Source: an uncultured Lachnotalea sp.
GTDB taxonomy: Bacteria; Bacillota; Clostridia; Lachnospirales; Lachnospiraceae
NCBI GenBank assembly: GCA_947066815.1
Contig: CAMSZT010000002.1
Coordinates: 123,332-187,331 of the forward strand
DNA length: 64,000 nt
Reading direction: 5' to 3'
The position numbers and the translations under genes were made by a program. The notes under the pieces are model-generated. The model was not told where the DNA came from and searched no databases. It worked only from the letters and a program-made list of their open reading frames with translations. Shown here piece after piece: positions 53,249 to 61,864 of this stretch; the first letter of the stretch is position 1; the number at the start of each line of letters is the position of its first letter.

Positions 53249-54085
53249 TTAGTTCAGATTTTTTCTCTTAAAGAGCAGGATTCCTCCGCCGGTGAAGAAA
53301 ACCGCAAGGAGCAGGGAATAAGCCAGAGGCTGCCAGTGGTCCAGACCGCCTTCGGAGAGGCGGAGGGACTGGGCGCCGGGCAGGAAGTCCAGAAGGAATT
53401 CATAGACCTTCCGCTCCGTTCCCCTGAGATAATGGGGATTGGGTTCCCGTTCTGTCTCCACGACGTCTCCCGAATCCATGGTGATGTTGTAGTTGCTGTA
53501 ATATTCCGGCTCAGACAGGCGGGACAGGACGATGGCGCCGGCAAACAGCAGAATGAAGGAAACGAGAATGGCGGTCACGGAGGCGACGGCCCGTTTCTGG
53601 ACCAGCATGCTGATGAAGGTGAAAATGGCACAGTAGGCCACCGTCAGAAGAAACCCTCCCGCCAGATGGAAGAGAAGGAATCCCGTGTCGACGGAGAACG
53701 GTTCCAGTCCCAGAAGCAGGGCGCCCGCAGCAAAGAGGGCGAGCTGGAAGGAGAGGACCATCAGGAGGGCCGCAGTCACGTTCAAGATCAGGCCGGAGAG
53801 ATAGACGGTGATCCGCCTGTGTCCGGCGATCAGCTTGTTCCGCATGGTTCCGTCACTGTATTCCGTGCCCAGGAACAGGCCGGAAAAGACGGAGGCGAGG
53901 ATGCCGACGAACTGCCCGTAGGCGAAGAGCGTTTGGCCGAGGGAAGGCTCCAGGCCATATTCCTGCTTATACTGGTAAGCGTTGTAGGACATGAGAATTC
54001 CAAAGAGGGCCATGAAGATCACGGCGATCCAGAGAAACTTTTCTTTTTTCAGGCGGACGAATCCCGCAGACAACAACCTATTCAT
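53249..54085 (-). CDS. ABC-2-type permease
   Basis: A 278-aa membrane protein with about six membrane segments, starting MNRLLSAGFVRLKKEKFLWIAV. The ATG at 54085 sits 8 nt after AGGAGG; the GTG at 54094 would be too close. Extracellular loops include a long one around residues 175-215. It overlaps the ATPase gene by 8 bp and pairs with it as an exporter, of the kind used for bacteriocin or lantibiotic self-protection. The substrate is unknown. Confidence 0.82.
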   Translation of the reverse strand: MNRLLSAGFVRLKKEKFLWIAVIFMALFGILMSYNAYQYKQEYGLEPSLGQTLFAYGQFVGILASVFSGLFLGTEYSDGTMRNKLIAGHRRITVYLSGLILNVTAALLMVLSFQLALFAAGALLLGLEPFSVDTGFLLFHLAGGFLLTVAYCAIFTFISMLVQKRAVASVTAILVSFILLFAGAIVLSRLSEPEYYSNYNITMDSGDVVETEREPNPHYLRGTERKVYEFLLDFLPGAQSLRLSEGGLDHWQPLAYSLLLAVFFTGGGILLFKRKNLN

Positions 54086-54992
54086 GGCTTGCACCTCCTA
54101 CCAGACTGATAAAATAGCTCTCCAGGCTCTCGTCCCGCTCCGAGGCCGTGAGGACCTGGCAGTTTTCCCGGTCCAGGGCCAGGACCAGGTCGGAGAGGTT
54201 CACCTGGGCGAAAATGTCCGCCTGGGTGTGGGAAATGACGTTGTAGTCAAGACCCATCTGATCCAGGGTGCGGGAGAGGGCCTTCACGTCGGTGACATCC
54301 ACCCGCATACATTTGCGGCAGGCTTCCTCCAGTTCCTTGGCACTTAACTCTTTGACCATGCGGCCGCCGTCCACGAAGCCGTAGTGGGTGGCCAGCCTGG
54401 CCAGTTCGTCCAGGATGTGGCTGGAGATCAAAAAGGTGATCTTCCGTTCCCGGTTGAGCTTTAGGATCAGCTCCCGCATCTCGATGATCCCCTGGGGGTC
54501 CAGGCCGTTGATCGGCTCGTCCAGCACCAGAAAATCCGGCTCCCCGCAGAGGGCGAGGGCGATGCCCAGCCGCTGGCGCATCCCCAGGGAAAAATTCTTT
54601 GCTTTCTTCTTTCCGGTGTCCTCCAGGCCCACCAGTTCCAGGAGCTCCCGGATCCCCGCAAAGGAAGGCATTCCCAGGATCCGGTACTGCTCCTTCAAAT
54701 TTTCCTCGGCCGTCATGCCGAGATAGATGGAGGGCGTTTCCACTACGGCCCCCATCCGCTTTCTGGACTTGTAAAGGTCCCGGTCCGTATTTCGCTTTCC
54801 GTAGAGGGTGTATTCCCCCTCCGTCGCCTCCTGCAGGCCGCAGATGATGCGGATCAGCGTGGTTTTTCCCGCACCGTTCCTTCCCACCATGCCGTAAATG
54901 GCGCCCTTCGGGATGTGCAGGGACAGATGGTCCAGGGCCTTGAAATGCCGGTATCTCTTGGTCAGAGAATCGGCGGTCAGAACGTATTCCAT
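54078..54992 (-). CDS. ABC transporter ATP-binding protein (antibiotic/lantibiotic-export type)
   Basis: A 304-aa ATPase with Walker A GRNGAGKT, signature FSLGMRQRLGIAL, Walker B FLVLDEPINGLDPQG and switch His in ISSHILDEL. The C-terminal 90 residues (VDVTDVKALSRTLDQMG) form the extra domain common in BcrA/LanF-type ATPases. It is the second gene of the operon, 137 bp after the response regulator, with which it is probably controlled. Confidence 0.93.
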   Translation of the reverse strand: MEYVLTADSLTKRYRHFKALDHLSLHIPKGAIYGMVGRNGAGKTTLIRIICGLQEATEGEYTLYGKRNTDRDLYKSRKRMGAVVETPSIYLGMTAEENLKEQYRILGMPSFAGIRELLELVGLEDTGKKKAKNFSLGMRQRLGIALALCGEPDFLVLDEPINGLDPQGIIEMRELILKLNRERKITFLISSHILDELARLATHYGFVDGGRMVKELSAKELEEACRKCMRVDVTDVKALSRTLDQMGLDYNVISHTQADIFAQVNLSDLVLALDRENCQVLTASERDESLESYFISLVGGASHE

Positions 54993-55129
54993 AAAATAAA
55001 AACCTCCTTTATCCTTGCCGGACCGGAACCCGCGGGTTTCGGATCCTGGGATAAATGATAGCGCAGGATGGTAAAGAAAACGGTAAAGGAAAGGGTAAAG
55101 AAATCGTAAAGAAGATAGGGAAATCCCGC

Positions 55130-55786
55130 TCAGATGAGGCGGAATCCGATACCCCAGACGGCCTCGATGTGGCTGGCCCCGTCGATCTGCTTCAGTTTTT
55201 TGCGCAGGTTGCTCACGTGGATCTTTAACGAGCTTTCGGTGCAGTCGGGCGTGTCCTGGCTGATCTGCTCTAAGAGCAGGGAGCGGGTGAGGACCTGGCC
55301 GGGATTTCGGATCAGGAGCTTTAAAATCGCGTATTCTGTCCTGGTGAGACGGACAGGCGTGCCGTTCAGAGAGACGCCATGGCTTACCGTGTCTAAGGAC
55401 AGGGCGCCGAAGGTGAAAAGCCCGGAGGACGCGGAGGTGGCATTCCGAAGCTGCACGGCGATGCGGGCCAAAAGCTCCCTGGTGTCGAAGGGCTTCGTCA
55501 TATAGTCGGCGGCCCCGCCGAGTAAGAGCGCCACCTTGTCCTGGATGCCGGCCCTGGCGCTCAGGACGATGACCGGGATGCCGGAGATCTTCTTTAAGAC
55601 CTCCTCCCCGGAAAGCCCCGGGAGCATCAGGTCCAGGAGGATGAGATCCGGCCGCTCCCGCTCCAGAAGGAGCAGGGCTTCCGTGCCGGAATAGGCCCGC
55701 AGGGTGCCATAGCCCTCCCTGGCGAGGATCTCCTCCAGCATATTTCCGATATGGATGTCGTCGTCGATGACTGCGATGGTCTTCAT
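55130..55786 (-). CDS. OmpR/PhoB-family response regulator
   Basis: A 218-aa regulator with a receiver domain (acidic D8-D10, phospho-acceptor D52 in ILLDLMLPG, K in MTKPFDTREL) and a C-terminal winged helix (SLKIHVSNLRKKL, AVWGIGFRL). Its partner is the small kinase at 52319. It likely controls the ABC genes directly downstream. The AAACGG/GTAAAG-rich spacer at 55040-55125 may contain the ABC promoter, but no clear operator was recognised. Confidence 0.95.
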   Translation of the reverse strand: MKTIAVIDDDIHIGNMLEEILAREGYGTLRAYSGTEALLLLERERPDLILLDLMLPGLSGEEVLKKISGIPVIVLSARAGIQDKVALLLGGAADYMTKPFDTRELLARIAVQLRNATSASSGLFTFGALSLDTVSHGVSLNGTPVRLTRTEYAILKLLIRNPGQVLTRSLLLEQISQDTPDCTESSLKIHVSNLRKKLKQIDGASHIEAVWGIGFRLI

Positions 55787-55810
55787 ACAGGTCTCCTGAA
55801 ATTCTGGTTC

Positions 55811-55846
55811 CTAAGGAAACGCCGATCAGATCGCCGTTTCCCTAAG
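55811..55846. repeat. Short palindromic repeat, family 2, full copy
   Basis: Arms TAAGGAAACGCCGATC and GATCGCCGTTTCCCTA are inverted with one mismatch and a 1-bp centre. Related to 8914-8944 and to half sites at 30286 and about 2394. It sits 25 bp upstream of the response-regulator start, on its 5' leader. Confidence 0.65.
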
Positions 55847-55925
55847 CCGTATGGGTCGTGGAAAACAAATACTATACCAGTATAGCAAAAGGGAGAGTCC
55901 CCTTCAACAGAAAAAATTTCCAGTC

Positions 55926-55956
55926 TTGACTTCAAGTGTGCTTGAAGGTATATACT
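55926..55956 (+). promoter_or_regulatory. MerR-type promoter/operator with 19-bp spacer
   Basis: TTGACT (55926-55931) and TATACT (55951-55956) are separated by 19 bp. A perfect palindrome CTTCAAG-TGTG-CTTGAAG fills the spacer (55930-55947). The long spacer with a central palindrome is the hallmark of promoters activated by MerR-family regulators. It drives the metallophosphoesterase gene at 56015. No merR-like gene lies in the window. Confidence 0.72.
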
Positions 55957-56014
55957 GACAGTATGGGAGAGGGGCATTGCTCTTTATGGAAATTTACAGG
56001 CAGGAGGACAGGAA

Positions 56015-57169
56015 ATGGCTGTTTATTATCTGATGTTCCGGGCGCTGCCGGCGGCGCTTGCGGGGGTATGTTCTTATTTTTATGTGAGAAGGCTGCTGGC
56101 TTTCTGGAAGCCGGAGATGGAGAAACGGCGGGCAAGGCTTTTGAACGTGGTCTTTGCCCTGGTGTTTGCGGCCCTCTGCAGCAATTTCTGGAGCGCCAGG
56201 ACCATGGTGATTCTGCACCTTCTGGCCGTGGCCTTCCTGGTGGAGCTTTTTGCGGCCCTGCTCCGGCTGTTTTTCCGGAGGCGGAACAGGACGGAGAGGG
56301 AAGAGCACAGGAAGAAGGGGTGGAAAAAAAACCGCCTGCTTGGGGCAGCGGGGTTCCTCTGCCGGTGCGGCCTTCTGCCGGTGCTCATCACGGCGGCGAT
56401 GCTCGGCTACGGTGCATTCAACATGGGCCGCATCGTGCGGACGGAGTACCGGGTTGAGACGGGGAGGAGAATGGGGAGAAGCTATAAGCTGGTCCTCATC
56501 ACCGACACCCACTACGGGACGATCCAGGATAAGGAGCTGCTCAGGAAAACGGCGGAGGAGATTGACGGGGAGGGGCCGGATCTGGTGGTGCTGGCCGGGG
56601 ATATCGTGGAGGAGGGCACCTCAAAGGAGGACATGGAGGAGGTTTTTCGGGTGCTGGGCGGCATCGGGAGCCGGTACGGGGTCTACTATGTGTACGGCAA
56701 TCATGACAGACAGCCCTATACGGACCGGCCCACCTATGCGGACAGCGAGCTGGCGGAGGCCATCCGGGAGAACGGGATCACGATCCTGGAGGATGAGGCG
56801 GTAGAGCTGGGGGAGGATCTTCTGCTCTCCGGCCGGGCAGACGCCGCCTGGGGCAATGTCACCGGCCGGGCCTCCCCGGAAGAGATCTTAAAGGATGCGG
56901 ACAGAGACCGGTTCATTATCATGGCGGACCATCAGCCCGTTGGGGTATCGGAGAATGCGGCGGCGGGGGTGGACCTTCTGATCTCTGGCCACACCCATGC
57001 GGGACAGATGTGGCCTATCGGCGTCTTTTCGGAGCTGTTCGGCACCCTCAATTACGGCGAATACCGGGAGGGGGACTGCCGGATCATCGTGTCCTCCGGC
57101 TTTACCGGCTGGGGCTACCCCTTCCGGACGGAGGAGCACTGTGAGTATGTGGTCATCAGGCTGGAATGA
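56015..57169 (+). CDS. Membrane-anchored metallophosphoesterase (calcineurin-like)
   Basis: A 384-aa protein with three to four N-terminal membrane segments (about residues 3-22, 45-62, 65-90 and 112-132), then a metallophosphoesterase domain with all five metal motifs: ITDTHYG, VLAGDIVEEG, YGNHDR, MADHQPVG and SGHTHAGQMWP. Relatives (YkuE/YaeI type) cleave phosphate esters such as lipid or nucleotide phosphates near the membrane. RBS AGGAGG 6 nt upstream. Expression is predicted to be MerR-controlled, unusual for this family. Confidence 0.88.
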   Translation: MAVYYLMFRALPAALAGVCSYFYVRRLLAFWKPEMEKRRARLLNVVFALVFAALCSNFWSARTMVILHLLAVAFLVELFAALLRLFFRRRNRTEREEHRKKGWKKNRLLGAAGFLCRCGLLPVLITAAMLGYGAFNMGRIVRTEYRVETGRRMGRSYKLVLITDTHYGTIQDKELLRKTAEEIDGEGPDLVVLAGDIVEEGTSKEDMEEVFRVLGGIGSRYGVYYVYGNHDRQPYTDRPTYADSELAEAIRENGITILEDEAVELGEDLLLSGRADAAWGNVTGRASPEEILKDADRDRFIIMADHQPVGVSENAAAGVDLLISGHTHAGQMWPIGVFSELFGTLNYGEYREGDCRIIVSSGFTGWGYPFRTEEHCEYVVIRLE

Positions 57170-57207
57170 AATCATAATAATGCCTTCGGTCACAAACATG
57201 TGGAACC

Positions 57208-57248
57208 TCAAGGTATTCCTTGACATTCGCCTATATTTATTGTATTTT
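57208..57248 (+). promoter_or_regulatory. Promoter with overlapping palindrome before the hybrid kinase operon
   Basis: TTGACA (57220-57225), a 17-bp spacer and TATTTT (57243-57248). A perfect inverted repeat TCAAGG-TATT-CCTTGA (57208-57223) overlaps the -35, a position suited to a repressor. Confidence 0.5.
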
Positions 57249-57306
57249 TAGCAGAGGAGCTCTGCCGGGACGGCGGAGGAAGTCGCAAGCGGGGAGGAAG
57301 GAACAT

Positions 57307-60159
57307 ATGGTAAATGCAGTCATCGCACTGGAGTGTTTTGGTATCTGCCTGACGGCGGTGGCGTTATTCCTCCTGCTCGACGGGGACGGGGCCAGGGAGC
57401 AGAAGCTTCTGATCATGATCATGTGCGGCTCGCTGGTACAGAACCTGGGGTATCTGCTGGAACTTTTGGCCCCCACGGTGGAGGCGGCCATGACGGCGGT
57501 GACCATGGAAAAGATGGGCTCCGCCTTCACGCCGCTATGTTACTGCTGGTTTCTCTATATCTATTGCGATATCGCCCCGCCGAAGGAGCTTTTGAGGATC
57601 CTCGGCGTGGTCAGCTTCTTATCCCTGCCCTCAGTCATCTGCAACTGGAACGGACTGTTCTACCGGGACGTCCGGTGGGTGGCCGGCGTGGGAGGATTTT
57701 ATCATATCGATCTCAGCTATGGCCCGCTGTATCTGTTTTTTACGGTCGCCCATATCATCATTCCCTACGTCCTGTGTATCTGCACGCTGGTGCGGGCGAT
57801 CCGTGAACGGTCGGACCGGCAGGTCAACCGTCAGTACTGGACGATCCTTGCCATTTCCACCCTGCCGGTCATCGTGCTGATCGCCTATGTCTGCAAGCTG
57901 GTGGTCGTATTTGATTTCACGCCGGTGACGCTGACCATCTCCATGTCCATGGTGGTCATCGTGGTCTGGAGCCGCCGCAACTATGACTTCCGCCATCTGG
58001 CGGCGGAAAAGGTCCTGGAGAGCATGGGAGACGGCGTGATCGCCCTGGATGACCATGACCGGCTGGTCAGCTACAACCGGGCGGCGGCGGATATCTTCAC
58101 CGGCCTGTCCGTCCATAAGCGGGGGGAGAACATCCGGGTCGTGGAGGGCTTCCGCGAGGAGATGCTGAACGAGGACATCCCCCAGAGCTTTTCCATCGGG
58201 GGACAGCACTACGAGAGCCACAGCAAGCACATCGTGGACGAGAACGGCAGGAAACAGGGCTGTGTCATTCTGATCCTGGACATGACCGACATCAAGGCCT
58301 ATATCAATGAGATCAAGCGTGTGCGGCGCCAGGCGGAGAAGGCCAGCATTGCGAAGAGCGAATTCCTCGCCAACATGTCCCACGAGATACGGACCCCGAT
58401 GAACGCCATCATCGGCCTGAATGACATCATCATGGAGGAGTGCGGGGACACGGAGATCTACGGCTATGCCAAGGATGTGCAGTCCGCGGCCAAAAACCTG
58501 CTGACGATCATCAATGACATTTTGGATCTGTCCAAGGTGGAGGCGGGCAAGATGGAACTGGTGAACGTGAATTACTACATAAAAGACATGGTGGATGAGA
58601 TCATGGGCATGATGGACATGGCGGCCTCCCAGCAGGGGCTGATCTTAAAATATGAGTGCGACGAGACCATACCCTGCCGCTACAACGGCGATGACGGCAG
58701 GATCAAACAGATCCTGCTCAACATTCTCAGCAACGCCATAAAATTCACAAAGAAAGGATATGTGCGGGCCTACATCACCGGGAAGCCCGGGAGGAACGAG
58801 GACGAGGAGCTGCTCACCTTCTATGTGGAAGACACCGGGTGCGGCATTAAAGAGGAGGATCTGGGCAATATTTTCGAGGATTTCAGGCAGCTGGACTCCA
58901 AGCGGAACCGGAGCGTGGAGGGAACCGGGCTGGGCCTTGCCATTGTGAAGCAGCTGGTGGAACTGATGGAGGGGGCCATCGACGTGAAGAGCGTCTATGG
59001 AAAAGGGACGGGGGTCACGATCACCATTCCCCAGAAGATCGTGGACAGACGGCCGGTCTCCGAGATGCCGCAGCTGCCCCAGACGGAACAGAAGGTGACG
59101 GACTTGTTCGCCGCACCCGGCGTCAAGGTGCTCATTGTCGACGACAACGTGGTCAACCGCAAGGTGGCCAGGAGCTTTTTGAAAAACTACGCCTTCGACC
59201 TGACGGAGGCGGGAAGCGGCCCGGAGGCCATCGAGCTGGTGCGGGAAAACCGGTACGACCTCATTTTTATGGACCACATGATGCCGGACATGGACGGCGT
59301 CGAGGCGGCGCAGATCATCCGCGGGGACTGCGGAGAGAACGGGACGGCCCCCGTGATCATCGCCCTGACCGCCAACGCCATGGAGGGCATGCGGGAACGT
59401 TTTCTGGAGTGCGGTTTCCAGGACTTTATCGCGAAACCCCTTGACCGGGCGGAACTGAACAGGCTTTTGCTGCGCTGGGTGCCGGAGAAATACAGGCAGA
59501 CGGAAGAGCCGGAGGAGGAATACAAGCCCTTGAACCCGGAGGCATTTCAGATCGAAGGGGTGGATATGGACGCCGCGATGGAATATTATTCCGGCGATGA
59601 AAAGGGGTTTGTCGAACTGCTGGATCTCTACTGCGTCGACGGAAAACGGAAGACACAGCTTCTGTGCGAGGTGGTGGAGACCGATCTTTTGCGCTATCAG
59701 ATCGAGGTGCACGGGCTGAAGAGCGCCTCCGCCAATATCGGGGCCATGAAAGTCTCTGAAATGGCCCGCGAGCAGGAAAATGCCGCCGTGCAGGGGGACA
59801 GGGAATCGATCGAGAGGGGATTTCCCCGCCTGCTGGCGGAATATGAGGACCTGTTGGCGAATATCGGACGATTTCTGGAGTGCCGCGGTCAGGAGGGCGG
59901 GGGAAAGGAAAAGCTTCCCCGTCTGACAAAGGAGGAGCTCAGAGGGGAGACGGCGGCGGCTCTGGAGGAACTGAAGCATTTCCGGTCCCAGAAATGTGCG
60001 GAGACGGTGGAGGAGATGCTGTCCCACGAGCTGCCAAAGGACGTGGAGGAGCGGCTCCTGGGGATACGGGAACAATTGAGGCTATATGAGGATGACGATG
60101 CGGAGGAGAGGCTGGGCCAGTTGCTTGGCCTGCTTGAAAAGGAGGAAGAGGGTCAATGA
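57307..60159 (+). CDS. Hybrid histidine kinase with 7TM sensor, REC and Hpt domains
   Basis: The ATG at 57307 follows GGAGGAAGG. The 950-aa protein has about seven N-terminal membrane helices (1-225), a PAS-like domain (about 235-330, VLESMGDGVIALDDHDRLVSYN), HisKA with H359 in NMSHEIRTPMNAIIG, and HATPase (NAIKFTKKG, EGTGLGLAIVKQL). The receiver has D656 in FMDHMMPDMDG, and the C-terminal Hpt has H802 in VHGLKSASANIG. This is a complete internal phosphorelay. The output probably goes to the small REC proteins and CheX encoded next, as no DNA-binding regulator is present. It overlaps the next gene by 4 bp. Confidence 0.94.
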   Translation: MVNAVIALECFGICLTAVALFLLLDGDGAREQKLLIMIMCGSLVQNLGYLLELLAPTVEAAMTAVTMEKMGSAFTPLCYCWFLYIYCDIAPPKELLRILGVVSFLSLPSVICNWNGLFYRDVRWVAGVGGFYHIDLSYGPLYLFFTVAHIIIPYVLCICTLVRAIRERSDRQVNRQYWTILAISTLPVIVLIAYVCKLVVVFDFTPVTLTISMSMVVIVVWSRRNYDFRHLAAEKVLESMGDGVIALDDHDRLVSYNRAAADIFTGLSVHKRGENIRVVEGFREEMLNEDIPQSFSIGGQHYESHSKHIVDENGRKQGCVILILDMTDIKAYINEIKRVRRQAEKASIAKSEFLANMSHEIRTPMNAIIGLNDIIMEECGDTEIYGYAKDVQSAAKNLLTIINDILDLSKVEAGKMELVNVNYYIKDMVDEIMGMMDMAASQQGLILKYECDETIPCRYNGDDGRIKQILLNILSNAIKFTKKGYVRAYITGKPGRNEDEELLTFYVEDTGCGIKEEDLGNIFEDFRQLDSKRNRSVEGTGLGLAIVKQLVELMEGAIDVKSVYGKGTGVTITIPQKIVDRRPVSEMPQLPQTEQKVTDLFAAPGVKVLIVDDNVVNRKVARSFLKNYAFDLTEAGSGPEAIELVRENRYDLIFMDHMMPDMDGVEAAQIIRGDCGENGTAPVIIALTANAMEGMRERFLECGFQDFIAKPLDRAELNRLLLRWVPEKYRQTEEPEEEYKPLNPEAFQIEGVDMDAAMEYYSGDEKGFVELLDLYCVDGKRKTQLLCEVVETDLLRYQIEVHGLKSASANIGAMKVSEMAREQENAAVQGDRESIERGFPRLLAEYEDLLANIGRFLECRGQEGGGKEKLPRLTKEELRGETAAALEELKHFRSQKCAETVEEMLSHELPKDVEERLLGIREQLRLYEDDDAEERLGQLLGLLEKEEEGQ

Positions 60160-60566
60160 GCCAGACGGAAGAAAGTTCAAAAAAGCGTATTTTAGCGGTG
60201 GATGACAGTGCGATCGTCCTGACGCGGATTTCCGGCATCCTGCGGGATGCTTATGAGGTGATCACGGTCAATTCGGGGATGCGGGCCCTTAGATACCTGG
60301 AGCTGGAGAAGCCGGATCTGATCCTTCTGGATATACAGATGGCGCAGCAGGACGGCATCGAGACGCTGCGGGAGATACGGAACCGTGAAGAGTGCAGGGA
60401 CATACCGGTGATCATGCTTACCGGCGTGGAGACGAAGGACGCGGTCCTGGAAAGCGGCAGGCTGGGGATCTGCGATTATCTGCTGAAGCCGTTCGCCTCC
60501 GCGGAGCTGCATAAAAGGATCGGCCGGGTCTTTGAGCAGGAAAAAACAGGATTGGAAACGCCGTGA
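60156..60566 (+). CDS. Stand-alone receiver-domain protein (CheY-like)
   Basis: A 136-aa single receiver domain with AVDDSAIVLTR, phospho-acceptor D59 in LILLDIQMAQQDG, Thr in IMLTGVETK and Lys in YLLKPFASAEL. It has no output domain, so it works by protein binding or as a phosphate sink. It is coupled to the hybrid kinase by an ATGA overlap, and its likely partner Hpt is H802 of that kinase. Confidence 0.92.
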   Translation: MSQTEESSKKRILAVDDSAIVLTRISGILRDAYEVITVNSGMRALRYLELEKPDLILLDIQMAQQDGIETLREIRNREECRDIPVIMLTGVETKDAVLESGRLGICDYLLKPFASAELHKRIGRVFEQEKTGLETP

Positions 60567-60588
60567 GGAAGAAAGGAGGGCGTGTGAG

Positions 60589-61104
60589 ATGAACACTGCC
60601 ATGACGAAGGAGGAGCTTGAGCGGATCCTGGACGAGGCGGTCCAGGATGTGACGGAGCGCACGGCGGGCGTGCGCCTGCATCAGGGGGACCAGTCGCCGG
60701 GGGAGGACCTCTGCACGGTCCAGATCACCTTTGACAGGGGATTCCGCACCAGTCTCACGCTCTGTGCCGACACGGGGCTTTTATCCCGGATGGCGAGCAA
60801 TTCGTTTCACGAGGAGTCGGTCAGTCCCGAGGATCTGGAGGAGTTCAGCAAGGAGTATTTCAACGTGCTCTGCGGAAGGATCGCCGGGGTGATGTTCCGG
60901 GCCACGAAGGTTCCGGCCCATTTTGGCCCGCCCGAGTTTTACCGGGGGCGCTATGAGCCCGAGGGGCGGGAGATCCAATTCATGCTGACCTACTCGGACG
61001 AGTACTTTGGAGGCGCGCAGTTCATACACCATGTGCCCTGTTCCGGGGAGGACGGGGCGGTTTCAAGGGAAGACGGAGAAGAAGGGGGCATAAAAGATGA
61101 GTAA
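60589..61104 (+). CDS. CheX/CheC-like phosphatase-domain protein
   Basis: A 171-aa protein. The ATG at 60589 has AGGAGG 9 nt upstream. It contains E89xxN92 in SKEYFNVLCGRIAG, the catalytic Glu/Asn arrangement of CheX/CheC phosphatases that dephosphorylate CheY-like proteins. It sits between two CheY-like genes, so it probably resets one of them. No flagellar or chemoreceptor genes are near, which argues for a non-chemotaxis signalling use. Its C-terminal tail (about 150-171) is acidic and overlaps the next gene by 8 bp. Confidence 0.78.
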   Translation: MNTAMTKEELERILDEAVQDVTERTAGVRLHQGDQSPGEDLCTVQITFDRGFRTSLTLCADTGLLSRMASNSFHEESVSPEDLEEFSKEYFNVLCGRIAGVMFRATKVPAHFGPPEFYRGRYEPEGREIQFMLTYSDEYFGGAQFIHHVPCSGEDGAVSREDGEEGGIKDE

Positions 61105-61459
61105 ACGGATTATGGTGGTAGACGATTCCCGTCTGGTGCGGGTACAGCTGGAGGACCTTTTGAAGGGTACGGACTATGAGATCGCGGCATACTGCCGGAG
61201 CGGGGAGGACGCGATCGCCCGGTATGGGGAAGTGAAGCCTGATCTGGTGACCATGGACATCATCATGCAGGGGATGGACGGGCTGGACGCCTCCGAGATG
61301 ATCCTGAAAGAACATCCGGAGGCAAAGATCGTCGTGGTCTCGTCCCTGGCCTACGACGATACCTTTGAGAGGGCCAGGGCCATCGGGGCCAAGGGCTTTG
61401 TGGATAAGCCTTTTCATAAAGAGCAGCTTCTCGGGGTGTTTGAACAGGCGCTCTCCTGA
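61097..61459 (+). CDS. Stand-alone receiver-domain protein (CheY-like)
   Basis: A 120-aa receiver with VVDDSRLVRVQ, D54 in LVTMDIIMQGMDG, SS in VVVSSLAYDD and K in GFVDKPFHKEQL. Closest in style to CheY. It is last in the kinase - REC - CheX - REC unit and overlaps CheX by 8 bp. Its 3' end abuts the decayed LysR remnant within about 10 bp, so the original downstream region has been lost. Confidence 0.92.
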   Translation: MSKRIMVVDDSRLVRVQLEDLLKGTDYEIAAYCRSGEDAIARYGEVKPDLVTMDIIMQGMDGLDASEMILKEHPEAKIVVVSSLAYDDTFERARAIGAKGFVDKPFHKEQLLGVFEQALS

Positions 61460-61469
61460 CGCGCGTGAT

Positions 61470-61780
61470 GAAACACAGCGGCCGGGACCGCCAGGATCAG
61501 AGCTTCTCTCTCATAGATCCGGCAGTCGAACTCATTTTCCGGATAGGTATTGCTGGACATGGCAAGATCGATGCCGCCCTTTCTCAGGGCTTTTTTCAGG
61601 TTCGGCGTGTAACTGTCCTCTGTGACGGAAAACTGGATGCCGGGATATTTTTGGGAAAAGCTTTTCATCAGAGACGGCAGGATATTGCTGCAGAAGTAGG
61701 TGGAGGCGCCGATGGAGATCCTCCCCCGTAAAAGAACAAAACACGAACTAAACATAGGATAAATCATATGTATAATATAT
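61470..61780 (-). pseudogene. LysR-type regulator remnant (central effector-binding region)
   Basis: The minus strand encodes RGRISIGASTYFCSNILPS, then FSQKYPGIQFSVTED, GIDLAMSSNTYPE and FDCRIYEREALILAVPA. This is the start of a LysR substrate-binding domain. The DNA-binding N terminus and the last 100 or more residues are missing. It runs into AT-rich sequence at 61740-61850 on one side and the receiver gene on the other. Confidence 0.7.
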
Positions 61781-61864
61781 AAATATATGTATTGGATTAT
61801 ATAATGGAATCCCAATAAAATCAATATATCAAAATGATATTTGAAAAAAAGGAGGAGGTCAATG

